A stretch of 21,921 nt of DNA from JBGTCD01 sp041749015 (GTDB taxonomy: Bacteria; Bacteroidota; Bacteroidia; Cytophagales; Cyclobacteriaceae). This document shows, piece by piece, positions 7,304 through 15,640 of the stretch. The translations under genes were made by a program, and so were the position numbers. Where the stretch lies: positions 1 through 21,921 of the forward strand of contig JBGTCD010000008.1 in NCBI GenBank assembly GCA_041749015.1, in the 5' to 3' direction. How positions within the stretch are numbered: the first letter of the stretch is position 1; each line of letters begins with the position of its first letter. The notes under the pieces are model-generated. The model did no database searches. It had not been told where the DNA came from and saw nothing but the letters and a program-made list of their open reading frames with translations.

Positions 7304-8664
7304 AGCAGTGCGTCATTACTGTGTTTTTATTAGCTTCTCACCTGACCCTTTTTTGCCAAACCTTCAATGTAGATGAATATGGTGCTAAAGGCGATGGATT
7401 TACTGATAATACTTTCATGCTCCAGCATTTAATTGATTCGTGCCATCACCTTGGTGGTGGCACAGTAATCCTAAATTCGGGAATTTATCTTTCGGGTACA
7501 CTCCATTTAAAAAGCAATATCACGATTCACATTCGCCCTGCAGCTACCCTGAAAGCAATTCCTAAAAAAGAAGCCTTTCCCCTACTTCAGAGCACTATTC
7601 CAAGTCGTATGGATAAGGTTCCGTGGAAAGCTTTCATCCGGGCTGAGAATCAGGAAAATATCACCATAACGGGAGGGGGAACAATCAATGGTTCCGGTGA
7701 TTCAGAAGCATTTAAGGAGGGTATAAGTGATAGTCCTGAAAGACCCTACGGCTTATTGTTCATAGGGTGTAGAAATATAAAAATCGAAAACTTAAGGTTA
7801 GAAAACTCTGCCTTTTGGATGCAAAGGTACTTTAACTGTAATGGTGTAAATCTTAGCGGCTTGGAGGTTTATAATCATGCCAACAAAAACAACGATGGGA
7901 TTGACATTGACTCATCTGAAGATGTAATAATAAGCAATTGCAAAATTGACTCCAGTGATGATGCCATTGCCATAAAGTCTGAGGGTGAAAATCCAGCCCG
8001 AAACATCATTGTGAATAATTGTATTTTAGCTACCCATGCCTCAGCAATAAAACTGGGCACTGGATCAATTGGTGGGTTTGAAAATATCACTATTTCAAAT
8101 ATAGTCATCAGAAAATCGGCAGCAAAAGAGGTGATTCACCCATTAAGGCTTGAAAATGGGATGACCGGCATAGACCTAACCGCCGTAGATGGCGGGAGCA
8201 TGAGGCAAATAATCATCTCCAACATTATCATGCAGGGATTAGAAAACCCCATTCATATCAGGCTAGGCAATAGGCAATCCAATAACATTCGTGACCAAAG
8301 TGAAACAACCACAGGAACTGAAAGAAAAATCTCAATTATTGAGGATGTTTTGATTTCAAATGTTCAAGCCAATGATATGGGGCCATACCCCATAGTGATT
8401 ACAGGCCATAAAGGGTATCCGGTAAGGAATGTTACTCTGCGAGATGTGAAAGTAAAGTCAGCGGTATCGGGTACAATAGAAGATATGCATACCCCAATAA
8501 ACTGGGAGCCTCATTGGTATCCATTTATACTGATTTATAATTCCAGGATGCCGGCTTATGGCATTGTCACTAATTATACCGAAGGCCTTACTATGGAAAA
8601 TATCCATTTCGAACCTGCAAAGAATGAGCCCCGACCAACTGAACTTCATTTAAATAGAAACTAA
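7300..8664 (+). CDS. GH28-like parallel beta-helix glycoside hydrolase, exported
   Basis: The 454-residue protein has a signal peptide (to about Cys19/Gln20) and the opening NVDEYGAKGDGFTDNT typical of pectin-lyase-fold proteins. Repeated NI-x-I-x-N segments show the right-handed beta helix. Canonical GH28 polygalacturonases have NTD, DD, GHG and RIK motifs. Here NNDGIDID (Asp199) and SSDDAI (Asp220, Asp221) correspond to the first two. The third is THASAIKLG (His246), not GHG, and a possible counterpart of RIK is LRLE near 282-285. Family members hydrolyse galacturonan or other uronic-acid or related linkages; the altered third and fourth motifs argue against a plain polygalacturonase. Four-base overlap with sulfatase 1; the next gene starts 1 base after the stop. 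Confidence 0.82.
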   Translation: MKQCVITVFLLASHLTLFCQTFNVDEYGAKGDGFTDNTFMLQHLIDSCHHLGGGTVILNSGIYLSGTLHLKSNITIHIRPAATLKAIPKKEAFPLLQSTIPSRMDKVPWKAFIRAENQENITITGGGTINGSGDSEAFKEGISDSPERPYGLLFIGCRNIKIENLRLENSAFWMQRYFNCNGVNLSGLEVYNHANKNNDGIDIDSSEDVIISNCKIDSSDDAIAIKSEGENPARNIIVNNCILATHASAIKLGTGSIGGFENITISNIVIRKSAAKEVIHPLRLENGMTGIDLTAVDGGSMRQIIISNIIMQGLENPIHIRLGNRQSNNIRDQSETTTGTERKISIIEDVLISNVQANDMGPYPIVITGHKGYPVRNVTLRDVKVKSAVSGTIEDMHTPINWEPHWYPFILIYNSRMPAYGIVTNYTEGLTMENIHFEPAKNEPRPTELHLNRN

Positions 8665-8665
8665 G

Positions 8666-11392
8666 GTGAAAAAATTATCATTCTCATTTGGCCTTACCAT
8701 TCTGCTTTTAATGTTAGTAAAAAGCTACTCTTACTGCCAAAACAATTATGAGGCATCTTACTTTAAGGGCTCTACTTTCACCCTGCCCTACAACATTTTA
8801 TTTCCTGTCGATTTTCAATCTGGCAAACAATTTCCTCTACTGCTTTTCCTTCATGGAGCCGGAGAACGTGGTAGTGATAACCAAAAGCAATTGGCTCTCT
8901 TACATAAATTATTTCTCGATGCGGTCAATTCCGAAGAGTACCCGGCTATCGTAGTATTCCCGCAGTGCCCTGAGGATGACTATTGGGCGAATGCCAAAAT
9001 AGATCGGTATCCTGACCGATTGGATATAGAATTCTTACCTAATGGAGCGCCAACCAATGCGCTCCAAAGCGTAATGGAACTTATGGATTATCTCTCTGAG
9101 ATGAAAAATGTTGACAAAAATAGAATTTACGTTGGGGGATTATCAATGGGAGGTATGGGTACATTTGAATTACTCTCCAGAAGACCTGATATGTTTGCCG
9201 CGGCATTCCCAATCTGTGGGGGAGGCCATCCAGCTACAATCAAACCCTATTCTGATAAAGTAAAACTTTGGGTTTTTCATGGTGATCAAGATCCTATTGT
9301 TCTTCCAAAGCATTCCAAAGAAATGGTCGCAGCCTTGCAGGAAGCAGGTGCAGATGTAAAGTTTACATTATATGAGGGGGTACAGCACGATAGCTGGATA
9401 AATGCCCGGGAAGAGCCTGATTTACTGCCTTGGTTATTTTCACAGCGCAAAAGTGCGCCTCTGAAGCTCAACAGTTACCTAACAACAAATGCCGTTTTCC
9501 AACGGGATCAGCCATTAAGAATCATAGGGAAAGGACAGCCGGGACAAAGTGTTGAAATAGAATGGCTTGGCCGGAAATACTATGCAAAGATTGACATGCA
9601 GGGCAATCTTGACTTCCAATTACCTGCTCAAAAAGCCGGAGGCCCTTTTCATTTATTGGTATCTAATACAGATACCACCATATTTATTCAAAATATATTG
9701 GTTGGTGATGTCTGGTTTGCATCAGGGCAGTCTAATATGCGATGGCCACTTGAAAAAGCTGAAGGAGGAGACGAAGAGATAGCTACCGCAGACCTGGATC
9801 AAATTCGTTTTTTAATGGCTCCCAGAAGAATGGAATTTTATCCTGTAAATGATTGGGATGAACAAATATACTGGGAGGTTGGAACTGGTGAGCAACTTTC
9901 CAAATACAGTGCAGTGGCATATTTTTTTGCCAAAAAATTGCACTCAGAAACTGGAATTCCAATAGGAATAATTGATGCAAATTGGGGAGGCAGTATAATA
10001 GAAACCTGGATGAGCGATGACGCTTTAAGGCCATTTGAGGTTTTCGACTTCGATCTTCATTTATTGAAGAGCAAAATTTTTCCTTTGAAAGAAACTGAGA
10101 AAAGGACCCAGGCTACCTTCAACACCTGGAGAGAAAAGGAGTACAAAAAGGGAATTGGGTTAGAACTAAAATGGTACGAAGGACAAATCGACCTTTCTGA
10201 ATGGAAGTCACTGGAGGTGCCAGGTTATTGGGAGGATCAACTACCCGAATATGCAGAATTTGATGGGGCTATGTGGTATAGGCGTAATTTTGATCTTCCT
10301 AAAGAATTCCTGGGGCATGACATTCGAATATGGTTAGGGCAGATTGCCGATCATAATATTTGCTGGATCAATGGTGAGTACATAGGTGAAACTTACTTTT
10401 CAAAAACCTGGACCAATTATTTGGCCCCAAAAGAGCTATTGGAAGAAAAGGATAATGAAATCGTATTGAGAGTATATAATGTAGAAGGAAAGGGTGGGCT
10501 TCCCGGATTAGATACTTTTTATGATTTTTATCCGGAAGGAAATAAAGCTAAGAGAGGCAGACTTAATGGCGAATGGATGGTGCGTCCCGGAGCAAAATTT
10601 GAGCCCCAAATAAATGAATCACTCTCTATATCAACTTTCAGCCCTAATGATTATCCTACCTTACTTTTTAATGGAATGGTTTTTCCATTCAGAAATTTTC
10701 CCGTCAAGGGTGTGATATGGTATCAGGGTGAATCCAACAAAATCAATGCTTATTTCTACAGACAACTTTTCCCGGCAATGATTCAGGATTGGCGTAATCT
10801 TTGGCAATCTGAAAAGATGCCGTTTTATTATGTACAAATCGCGAATTATGGCGTGGTTGAGGATGAGCCTTCTGATAGCCCTTCTGCAGAATTACGTGAT
10901 TCACAACATCTTACCAGAGCAACACCTCATACAGGTATGGTGGTCACAATTGATATTGGTGACCCTGATGATATTCATCCCACCAATAAAAAAGATGTTG
11001 GAGAAAGGCTGGCAAGACATGCTTTATATAATGAATATGGACAATCAATGATAATAAGAGACGGCCCTGTTTATAAATCTCATGTGAGAAAAGGCAAAAA
11101 GCTCATCGTTTCATTTGAAAATGCCGAAGGTTTGCAGGTGCCTAACAACCAGGCTCCTTTGGCTTTTGAAATTGCAGGAAAAAAAGAAGAATTTGTGAAG
11201 GCAAAAGCACGGATCAAAAATGATAAAATTGAATTGTGGCATCCAGATGTAATAAAACCAATTTACATTAGGTATGCATGGAGTGAATCTCCGGTGGTGA
11301 ATACTACCAATGCTGAAAATCTGCCTATGTACCCATTCCGTACCGATAAGAAACGGCTGATCACTCAGGATAGAATTAAAAACTTCAAGTAA
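8666..11392 (+). CDS. Two-module exported esterase: alpha/beta hydrolase plus sialate-O-acetylesterase-like SGNH domain
   Basis: This 908-residue protein starts with GTG, one base after the previous stop, and has a signal peptide ending near YSYCQ. Module 1 (about 25-260) is an alpha/beta-hydrolase esterase: oxyanion region LLFLHGAGERG, nucleophile elbow GGLSMGG with Ser160, Asp209 in HGDQDP and His241 in QHDSW. Module 2 (about 265-895) is SASA/SGNH type: block I FASGQSNM with Ser356, block III-like WYQGESN at 685-691, and DDIHPTN with Asp769 and His771. Between these blocks, about 505-640, lies a jelly-roll insert (YRRNFDLP, CWINGEYIGE) like the sugar-binding domain of GH2 enzymes. Both catalytic sets look complete, so it probably removes acetyl or other acyl groups from a polysaccharide. 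The SGNH part with the insert resembles acetylesterases such as CE20-type enzymes; that family assignment is inference. Confidence 0.85.
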   Translation: MKKLSFSFGLTILLLMLVKSYSYCQNNYEASYFKGSTFTLPYNILFPVDFQSGKQFPLLLFLHGAGERGSDNQKQLALLHKLFLDAVNSEEYPAIVVFPQCPEDDYWANAKIDRYPDRLDIEFLPNGAPTNALQSVMELMDYLSEMKNVDKNRIYVGGLSMGGMGTFELLSRRPDMFAAAFPICGGGHPATIKPYSDKVKLWVFHGDQDPIVLPKHSKEMVAALQEAGADVKFTLYEGVQHDSWINAREEPDLLPWLFSQRKSAPLKLNSYLTTNAVFQRDQPLRIIGKGQPGQSVEIEWLGRKYYAKIDMQGNLDFQLPAQKAGGPFHLLVSNTDTTIFIQNILVGDVWFASGQSNMRWPLEKAEGGDEEIATADLDQIRFLMAPRRMEFYPVNDWDEQIYWEVGTGEQLSKYSAVAYFFAKKLHSETGIPIGIIDANWGGSIIETWMSDDALRPFEVFDFDLHLLKSKIFPLKETEKRTQATFNTWREKEYKKGIGLELKWYEGQIDLSEWKSLEVPGYWEDQLPEYAEFDGAMWYRRNFDLPKEFLGHDIRIWLGQIADHNICWINGEYIGETYFSKTWTNYLAPKELLEEKDNEIVLRVYNVEGKGGLPGLDTFYDFYPEGNKAKRGRLNGEWMVRPGAKFEPQINESLSISTFSPNDYPTLLFNGMVFPFRNFPVKGVIWYQGESNKINAYFYRQLFPAMIQDWRNLWQSEKMPFYYVQIANYGVVEDEPSDSPSAELRDSQHLTRATPHTGMVVTIDIGDPDDIHPTNKKDVGERLARHALYNEYGQSMIIRDGPVYKSHVRKGKKLIVSFENAEGLQVPNNQAPLAFEIAGKKEEFVKAKARIKNDKIELWHPDVIKPIYIRYAWSESPVVNTTNAENLPMYPFRTDKKRLITQDRIKNFK

Positions 11393-11440
11393 TTTTTAAC
11401 CATCTCTTCAATAGGTAACACCCTTCTGTTACAGAGTTAG

Positions 11441-11578
11441 GGAAAGGTAAAATCTGCCTTAACCCAGGGACTCGATTGGTTTGAACAAAATTATCAAGAA
11501 ATTAATGTGGATGATTATCCACATTATCTGTACAAATCTCTTCTATTATTTCTTTCAGTTAATTCTAATTTGAAGTGA
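11441..11578 (+). other. Coding-like tract without a start codon (possible gene relic)
   Basis: The gap between the esterase and the GH63 gene holds a frame open from 11441 (after TAG at 11438-11440) to TGA at 11576-11578. It reads like a protein end: GLDWFEQNYQEI is followed by DDYPHYLYKSLLLFL. No ATG lies in frame; only a GTG at 11507 could start a 23-residue peptide. Its stop overlaps the ATG of the next gene (TGATG). I do not recognise the family. It may be the decayed 3' end of a lost gene or chance. No promoter box was found in the 185-base gap. Confidence 0.25.
11503..11526. repeat. Perfect 10-bp inverted repeat with 4-base loop upstream of the GH63 gene
   Basis: TAATGTGGAT (11503-11512) is followed by GATT and then ATCCACATTA (11517-11526), a perfect 10-bp stem. 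There is no T tract after it on either strand, so it is not a standard terminator. It could be an RNA processing or stabilising hairpin inside the operon, or an operator. It sits 52 bases before the GH63 start. Confidence 0.5.
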
Positions 11579-12963
11579 TGAATTATATGGACTCCACAAC
11601 AAGCATTTTCTTTTGCTCAAAAGTAATTCTGCTCATTCTTTTGGCAAATGTCGGCTATAGCCAGTCAAAAAATTGGGAAGCATACGCCCCTCTAATCAAA
11701 ACCTATGCTTCCCATAACTATAAAGGCATGTTCAGGGATGCCGAAGGTGCTTTAAAACATCCATTCATCGTTCCCGGAAGTGCCCAGTATCCTAATCAAC
11801 TATGGGACTGGGATTCATGGTGGACCAATATTGCCCTGAGACAAATAATTCATGAGTCAGGTTCTAAGCAAAGAAAAAATGAATTACTTGAATATGAAAA
11901 GGGCAGCATATTGAATTTCCTGGATTATGGTGGGGCTGATGGTTTTATCCCTTATATGATCACTCCCAAAAGTGGGAGCCGTGAGGAAACCATCCAATAT
12001 TTTCGAAAAATTAATGGGGGTCTTTTTGAAGGTAATATGCACAAGCCTGTATTAGCCCAGCATGCAGCATTTATTGTAAAGCAAAATAATGGGGATGCTA
12101 CCTGGCTTAGGGAAAAGTTTTTTCTATTACAATCATTTGTTGATGCCTATTATCACCACTACAGACATCGATTGACTGGTTTGTATTTTTTTGCAAATGA
12201 CAAGGGCACCGGAACGGATAATGATCCTACCCATTACTATCGCCCTGGAAAAAGTACTTCAACTCCCTTTCTCAATGCATTGGTATATAAAGAACTTTTG
12301 GCCATGATCTACCTCTGCGAACAACTCAACCTTGAGGAAATTGCCACTCATTATAAATCATGGGCGGACGACTTAAAAGAGTCCGTTCAAAAACATAGCT
12401 GGGATCCGCTTATGGATTATTTTTTTAGTGTAGATCTAAATCTGCTGCCAGCAAAAGACCCTAATAATGAAAATCACCATATCGGCATGCCGCGGCATTA
12501 CGATGCCCTCATTATGAGGATAATGACATGGACAGGCTTTTGTGCTTTATGGGCTGAGATGGCCACCGATAAACAAGCAAAAGCTATTGTGGAAAAGCAT
12601 TTTAGGGATACTACCAATTTGAAATCAAAGTATGGCATTAGGACCCTATCGCCTTTGGAAAAGATGTATTATGTGGGTGCCAGTGGAAATCCCTCTTCAT
12701 GGTTGGGACCTATTTGGATCGTCTCAAATTATATGACCTTCAAAGGCCTGATCAACTATGGCTATAATGAAGAAGCTAAAGAAATCGCTATTGCCACCGT
12801 CATGCTATTGGGAAGTGATATTGAGCGGCATGGGTCCATGCATGAATACTACTTGCCCTCCAATGGGGAGCCGGTATTAAATCCGGGCTTTTTAAATTGG
12901 AATCTTCTGGTCATTAACATGATCGCCTGGCTGGAGGATAGAGAGGTCATCTATGAATTTTAA
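11578..12963 (+). CDS. GH63-like alpha-glucosidase/glucosylglycerate hydrolase-type enzyme, exported
   Basis: The 461-residue protein has a signal peptide (hydrophobic CSKVILLILLANVGYS, cut before about residue 30) and an (alpha/alpha)6-barrel of the GH63/trehalase-like class. Diagnostic stretches are LWDWDSWWTNIALRQ near 75, GTGTDNDPTHYYRP with the likely general acid Asp214, SSWLGPIWIVSNYM near 373, and SMHEYYLPSNGEP with the likely catalytic base Glu423, followed by NPGFLNWN. GH63 enzymes hydrolyse alpha-glucosidic bonds, including mannosyl- and glucosylglycerate and alpha-1,2- or alpha-1,3-glucosides. The substrate here is unknown. In-frame starts exist at GTG 11575, ATG 11578 and ATG 11587; 11578 was taken as the first ATG. 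The 3' end overlaps the SGNH gene if that gene starts at 12953. Confidence 0.85.
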   Translation: MNYMDSTTSIFFCSKVILLILLANVGYSQSKNWEAYAPLIKTYASHNYKGMFRDAEGALKHPFIVPGSAQYPNQLWDWDSWWTNIALRQIIHESGSKQRKNELLEYEKGSILNFLDYGGADGFIPYMITPKSGSREETIQYFRKINGGLFEGNMHKPVLAQHAAFIVKQNNGDATWLREKFFLLQSFVDAYYHHYRHRLTGLYFFANDKGTGTDNDPTHYYRPGKSTSTPFLNALVYKELLAMIYLCEQLNLEEIATHYKSWADDLKESVQKHSWDPLMDYFFSVDLNLLPAKDPNNENHHIGMPRHYDALIMRIMTWTGFCALWAEMATDKQAKAIVEKHFRDTTNLKSKYGIRTLSPLEKMYYVGASGNPSSWLGPIWIVSNYMTFKGLINYGYNEEAKEIAIATVMLLGSDIERHGSMHEYYLPSNGEPVLNPGFLNWNLLVINMIAWLEDREVIYEF

Positions 12964-13708
12964 ATCTAAAAATATGCGCCTTCTATGGTTGGCTTTGATA
13001 GTTTTGTTTCATTGCCGGGTACATGCTCAAAATGATACCTTAAATGTCCTTTTCATAGGCAATAGCTATACCTATACTCAAAATCTGCCCCAAATAGTTT
13101 CTCTGTTATCGCAATCAACAAGTACCTATCTGCATACCAGACAAAGTACAGCAGCCGGGGCAAAATTATCCCAGCATTGGCATGGCATCAAAGGGCTGAA
13201 AAGTAAAGAGATTATTGAAAAGGAGGATTTTGATATTGTGATTTTACAGGATCACAGCAGAGCGAGTATAGAGTTCCCCGATTCGATTCAGAAATACTCA
13301 AGGCTTTTTGCCCATCTGGCTATTTCAAAAGGCACAAAGCCAATTTTTTATGAGACCTGGTCAAGAGAAGATTCCCCAGATGAACAGGCAAAAATCAGCC
13401 TAATGTATCAAAAAATAAGTGATGCTCTGGGGGCCGAGGTTATCCCTGTTGGATCAGCCTGGAAACTGGCTTCAGAAAATACCAATATTAAACTATATAC
13501 AGCTGATGGCAGTCACCCTGATAGATTAGGGGTCTTCTTATCGGCGATGGTGATTACCACTTTTTTGACCGGTGAAGTGCTTTCATTACCTAAAAATGAA
13601 TTTTCCACTGTTGATCTCAATAATGAATTTATCCAGCTTATGTATATTGATGATCAGGAATATGAAGTCATTAAATCGGTGGTTGCCAATCTCTTTCAAA
13701 AAAGATAA
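12953..13708 (+). CDS. SGNH/GDSL-type hydrolase (DUF4886-like), exported
   Basis: The 251-residue protein has a signal peptide ending near VHAQ and an SGNH fold. Block I is VLFIGNSYT with Ser38, the middle block holds DIVILQDHS near 94-102, and the C-terminal block is DGSHPDRLG with Asp185 and His188, giving a plausible Ser-Asp-His triad. Such proteins are esterases or deacetylases of carbohydrates, and this one lies between a glycosidase and sulfatases, so carbohydrate deacylation is likely but not proven. With ATG 12953 it overlaps the GH63 gene by 11 bases; an alternative ATG at 12974 gives a shorter but equally good signal peptide and a 10-base gap. Confidence 0.8.
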   Translation: MNFKSKNMRLLWLALIVLFHCRVHAQNDTLNVLFIGNSYTYTQNLPQIVSLLSQSTSTYLHTRQSTAAGAKLSQHWHGIKGLKSKEIIEKEDFDIVILQDHSRASIEFPDSIQKYSRLFAHLAISKGTKPIFYETWSREDSPDEQAKISLMYQKISDALGAEVIPVGSAWKLASENTNIKLYTADGSHPDRLGVFLSAMVITTFLTGEVLSLPKNEFSTVDLNNEFIQLMYIDDQEYEVIKSVVANLFQKR

Positions 13709-13711
13709 GAG

Positions 13712-15526
13712 GTGAAAATACAAATTCTGCCCTTTCTAATCTTTGCATTAATATGGGTCACTTCCTGCTCCGATAAAGATCAGCTTGAAGAAAAGCCACC
13801 TAATATTATTTTAATTCTTGCTGACGATCTCGGGGTAGATGACCTGGGAATCAAAAATTCCGCCATTAATACCCCCTATTTAAATCAACTTTCGAAAGAA
13901 GCCTTAAGCTTTGAGCAATTCTATGTAAACACGGTTTGCGCACCATCGAGGGCTTCCCTTTTGACAGGAAGGCATTTTCTTCGTACAGGAGTATCTCATG
14001 TGCATGGAGGAAAAGATTTTATTCATTTGGATGAGACTTTACTTCCTCAAACCTTAAAACTAAATGGTTATACCACTGGAATGTGGGGCAAATGGCATTC
14101 GGGACATAGCATTGGGTATTTTCCATGGGAGCGCGGATTTGACGAAGCTTATATGGCCGATCTTTATAACCATGCCAATAGTTCAGGCTTATACAATGGC
14201 ATCAGAGCAAACCATGAAAAATGGAGTGATGAGGTTATCATTGATTACGCAATAGATTTTGTTTCCAAAAATAAGGATGCACCTTTTTTTGCTTTTATTC
14301 CCTCCCTCACCCCGCACACTCCAATAAAAGCACCTCAAAAAATTATTGATAACTATGTTACCCAGGGATACAGTAAAAATTTGTCTGCACTTTATGCAAT
14401 GATAGAGTTTATGGATTCCCAACTCGGCCGATTATTCAATCATCTAGATTCGTTGGGCATTTCAGATAATACCATCATCATTTTCCTAAGCGATAACGGC
14501 CCTCAGATTAGTACAGGATTTTTGACTAAAGAAGAGAGGCAAGAACGATACGTTAGCAATCTTAAGGGGCATAAGGGTGACATTTGGGAAAATGGGGTCA
14601 GGTCTCCCTTATTCATAAAGTGGCCCAAAAAACTTAACCCACAGACCGTAAAAAATATTTCCAATATCACAGACTTATATCCTACGCTCATTGACTTGGC
14701 AGGTGGTAATTATCCTAAAAACCAGCTGGCATTAGATGGCAAAAGCCTGGCCCCATTGATCATGGGCGAAGGCTGCTTATCAAAAGCCTATATTTTCGAT
14801 TTTGCCCACTATGGCTGGGCACCCTCCGATGAAATACCTTATACCCTGGAAGGTATGAAAAATGAATATGCTCCATTTCCCGGCGATACTATTAGTTTTG
14901 GCAATCAAATCCTATCGATACGAGATGAGCAATTTAAGTTTATGCATAATCCGCAATCTCAGGAAGAATATAATTTTAAAGAAAAGGGGTTTTTGCTATT
15001 TGATTTGAGCCTGGATCCGACTGAAGATGTTGATGTCTCAAATGATTACCCTGACAAAATTGCTCTTTATAAAGAACTCCTCAAAGATTGGTTTTATGAT
15101 ATTAAGGCATCCCCACATTTATTTGCAAGACCCATATTTAAGATTGACTCCTCCTCAACCCAGGAGGGAAAAATTTGGACAAATGGCGCAGTAGCCAACT
15201 CTGGGGACTTGACCAACTCGGCCCTTGAACTCAAAAACTGGAAGCATAAAAGCTGGGCTACTTATAATGTAGAATTTTTAACAGGAGGTACTTTTTACCC
15301 TGAATTTAAGTATCAAAAATCTCTTTGTTCCTGCCCCGTAAAAATGAGAATTACCATGGGTGATATAATTTGGGAAGGAAACTTAAATGATGCTCACACT
15401 TGCTCAAAACCTTTAAAAATTGATAAAGGGTCTTATCTTCTAAAGATTGAAACCACCAAATATCCTGATTGTGATTGCGATATACTCTTAGATGCTCTTC
15501 GGAATATGACCTTTCAAAAGGTCTAG
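13712..15526 (+). CDS. Sulfatase 2, arylsulfatase-type lipoprotein with a Cys-bearing C-terminal domain
   Basis: The 604-residue protein starts with GTG three bases after the preceding stop and has a lipoprotein signal peptide with lipobox VTSC (Cys19), so it should be membrane-anchored in the cell envelope. The S1 sulfatase core shows NIILILADDLG (Asp38, Asp39), formylglycine motif CAPSRASLLTG with Cys76, GMWGKWHSG near 124, FLSDNGPQ near 261 and GVRSPLFIKWP near 296. That layout is closer to classical arylsulfatases than to sulfatases 1 and 3. After the core, about 490-604, a separate domain has five cysteines (539, 541, 564, 587, 589) in CSC, HTC and CDC settings, and looks beta-rich; its role, possibly sugar binding, is unknown. 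Confidence 0.88.
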   Translation: MKIQILPFLIFALIWVTSCSDKDQLEEKPPNIILILADDLGVDDLGIKNSAINTPYLNQLSKEALSFEQFYVNTVCAPSRASLLTGRHFLRTGVSHVHGGKDFIHLDETLLPQTLKLNGYTTGMWGKWHSGHSIGYFPWERGFDEAYMADLYNHANSSGLYNGIRANHEKWSDEVIIDYAIDFVSKNKDAPFFAFIPSLTPHTPIKAPQKIIDNYVTQGYSKNLSALYAMIEFMDSQLGRLFNHLDSLGISDNTIIIFLSDNGPQISTGFLTKEERQERYVSNLKGHKGDIWENGVRSPLFIKWPKKLNPQTVKNISNITDLYPTLIDLAGGNYPKNQLALDGKSLAPLIMGEGCLSKAYIFDFAHYGWAPSDEIPYTLEGMKNEYAPFPGDTISFGNQILSIRDEQFKFMHNPQSQEEYNFKEKGFLLFDLSLDPTEDVDVSNDYPDKIALYKELLKDWFYDIKASPHLFARPIFKIDSSSTQEGKIWTNGAVANSGDLTNSALELKNWKHKSWATYNVEFLTGGTFYPEFKYQKSLCSCPVKMRITMGDIIWEGNLNDAHTCSKPLKIDKGSYLLKIETTKYPDCDCDILLDALRNMTFQKV

Positions 15527-15640
15527 AAAAATGCCCTGAATTTTTGATTATGTATAATCTTCCACTTTATGTGAAGGATTCTAACCTATTCAGGATTCCA
15601 GCCATCCTAATTTTAGGTCACAGAAGCAAATTAAGGATTA
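15527..15640. other. Intergenic gap between sulfatases 2 and 3
   Basis: No TAnnTTTG box, terminator with T tract, RNA gene or small ORF with start could be supported here. It contains a short palindrome CCTAA-TT-TTAGG near 15606-15617 and nothing else notable. Confidence 0.4.

Noticed and set aside
7300..7360. Lipobox at TLFC in the GH28-like protein
   Set aside because: The position before Cys is Phe, which does not fit a lipobox; an ordinary signal peptide cut before Gln20 is more likely.
15508..15523. Hairpin GACCTT-TCAA-AAGGTC at the end of sulfatase 2, as a possible terminator
   Set aside because: The stem is only 6 bp, overlaps the coding end and has no T tract on either strand.
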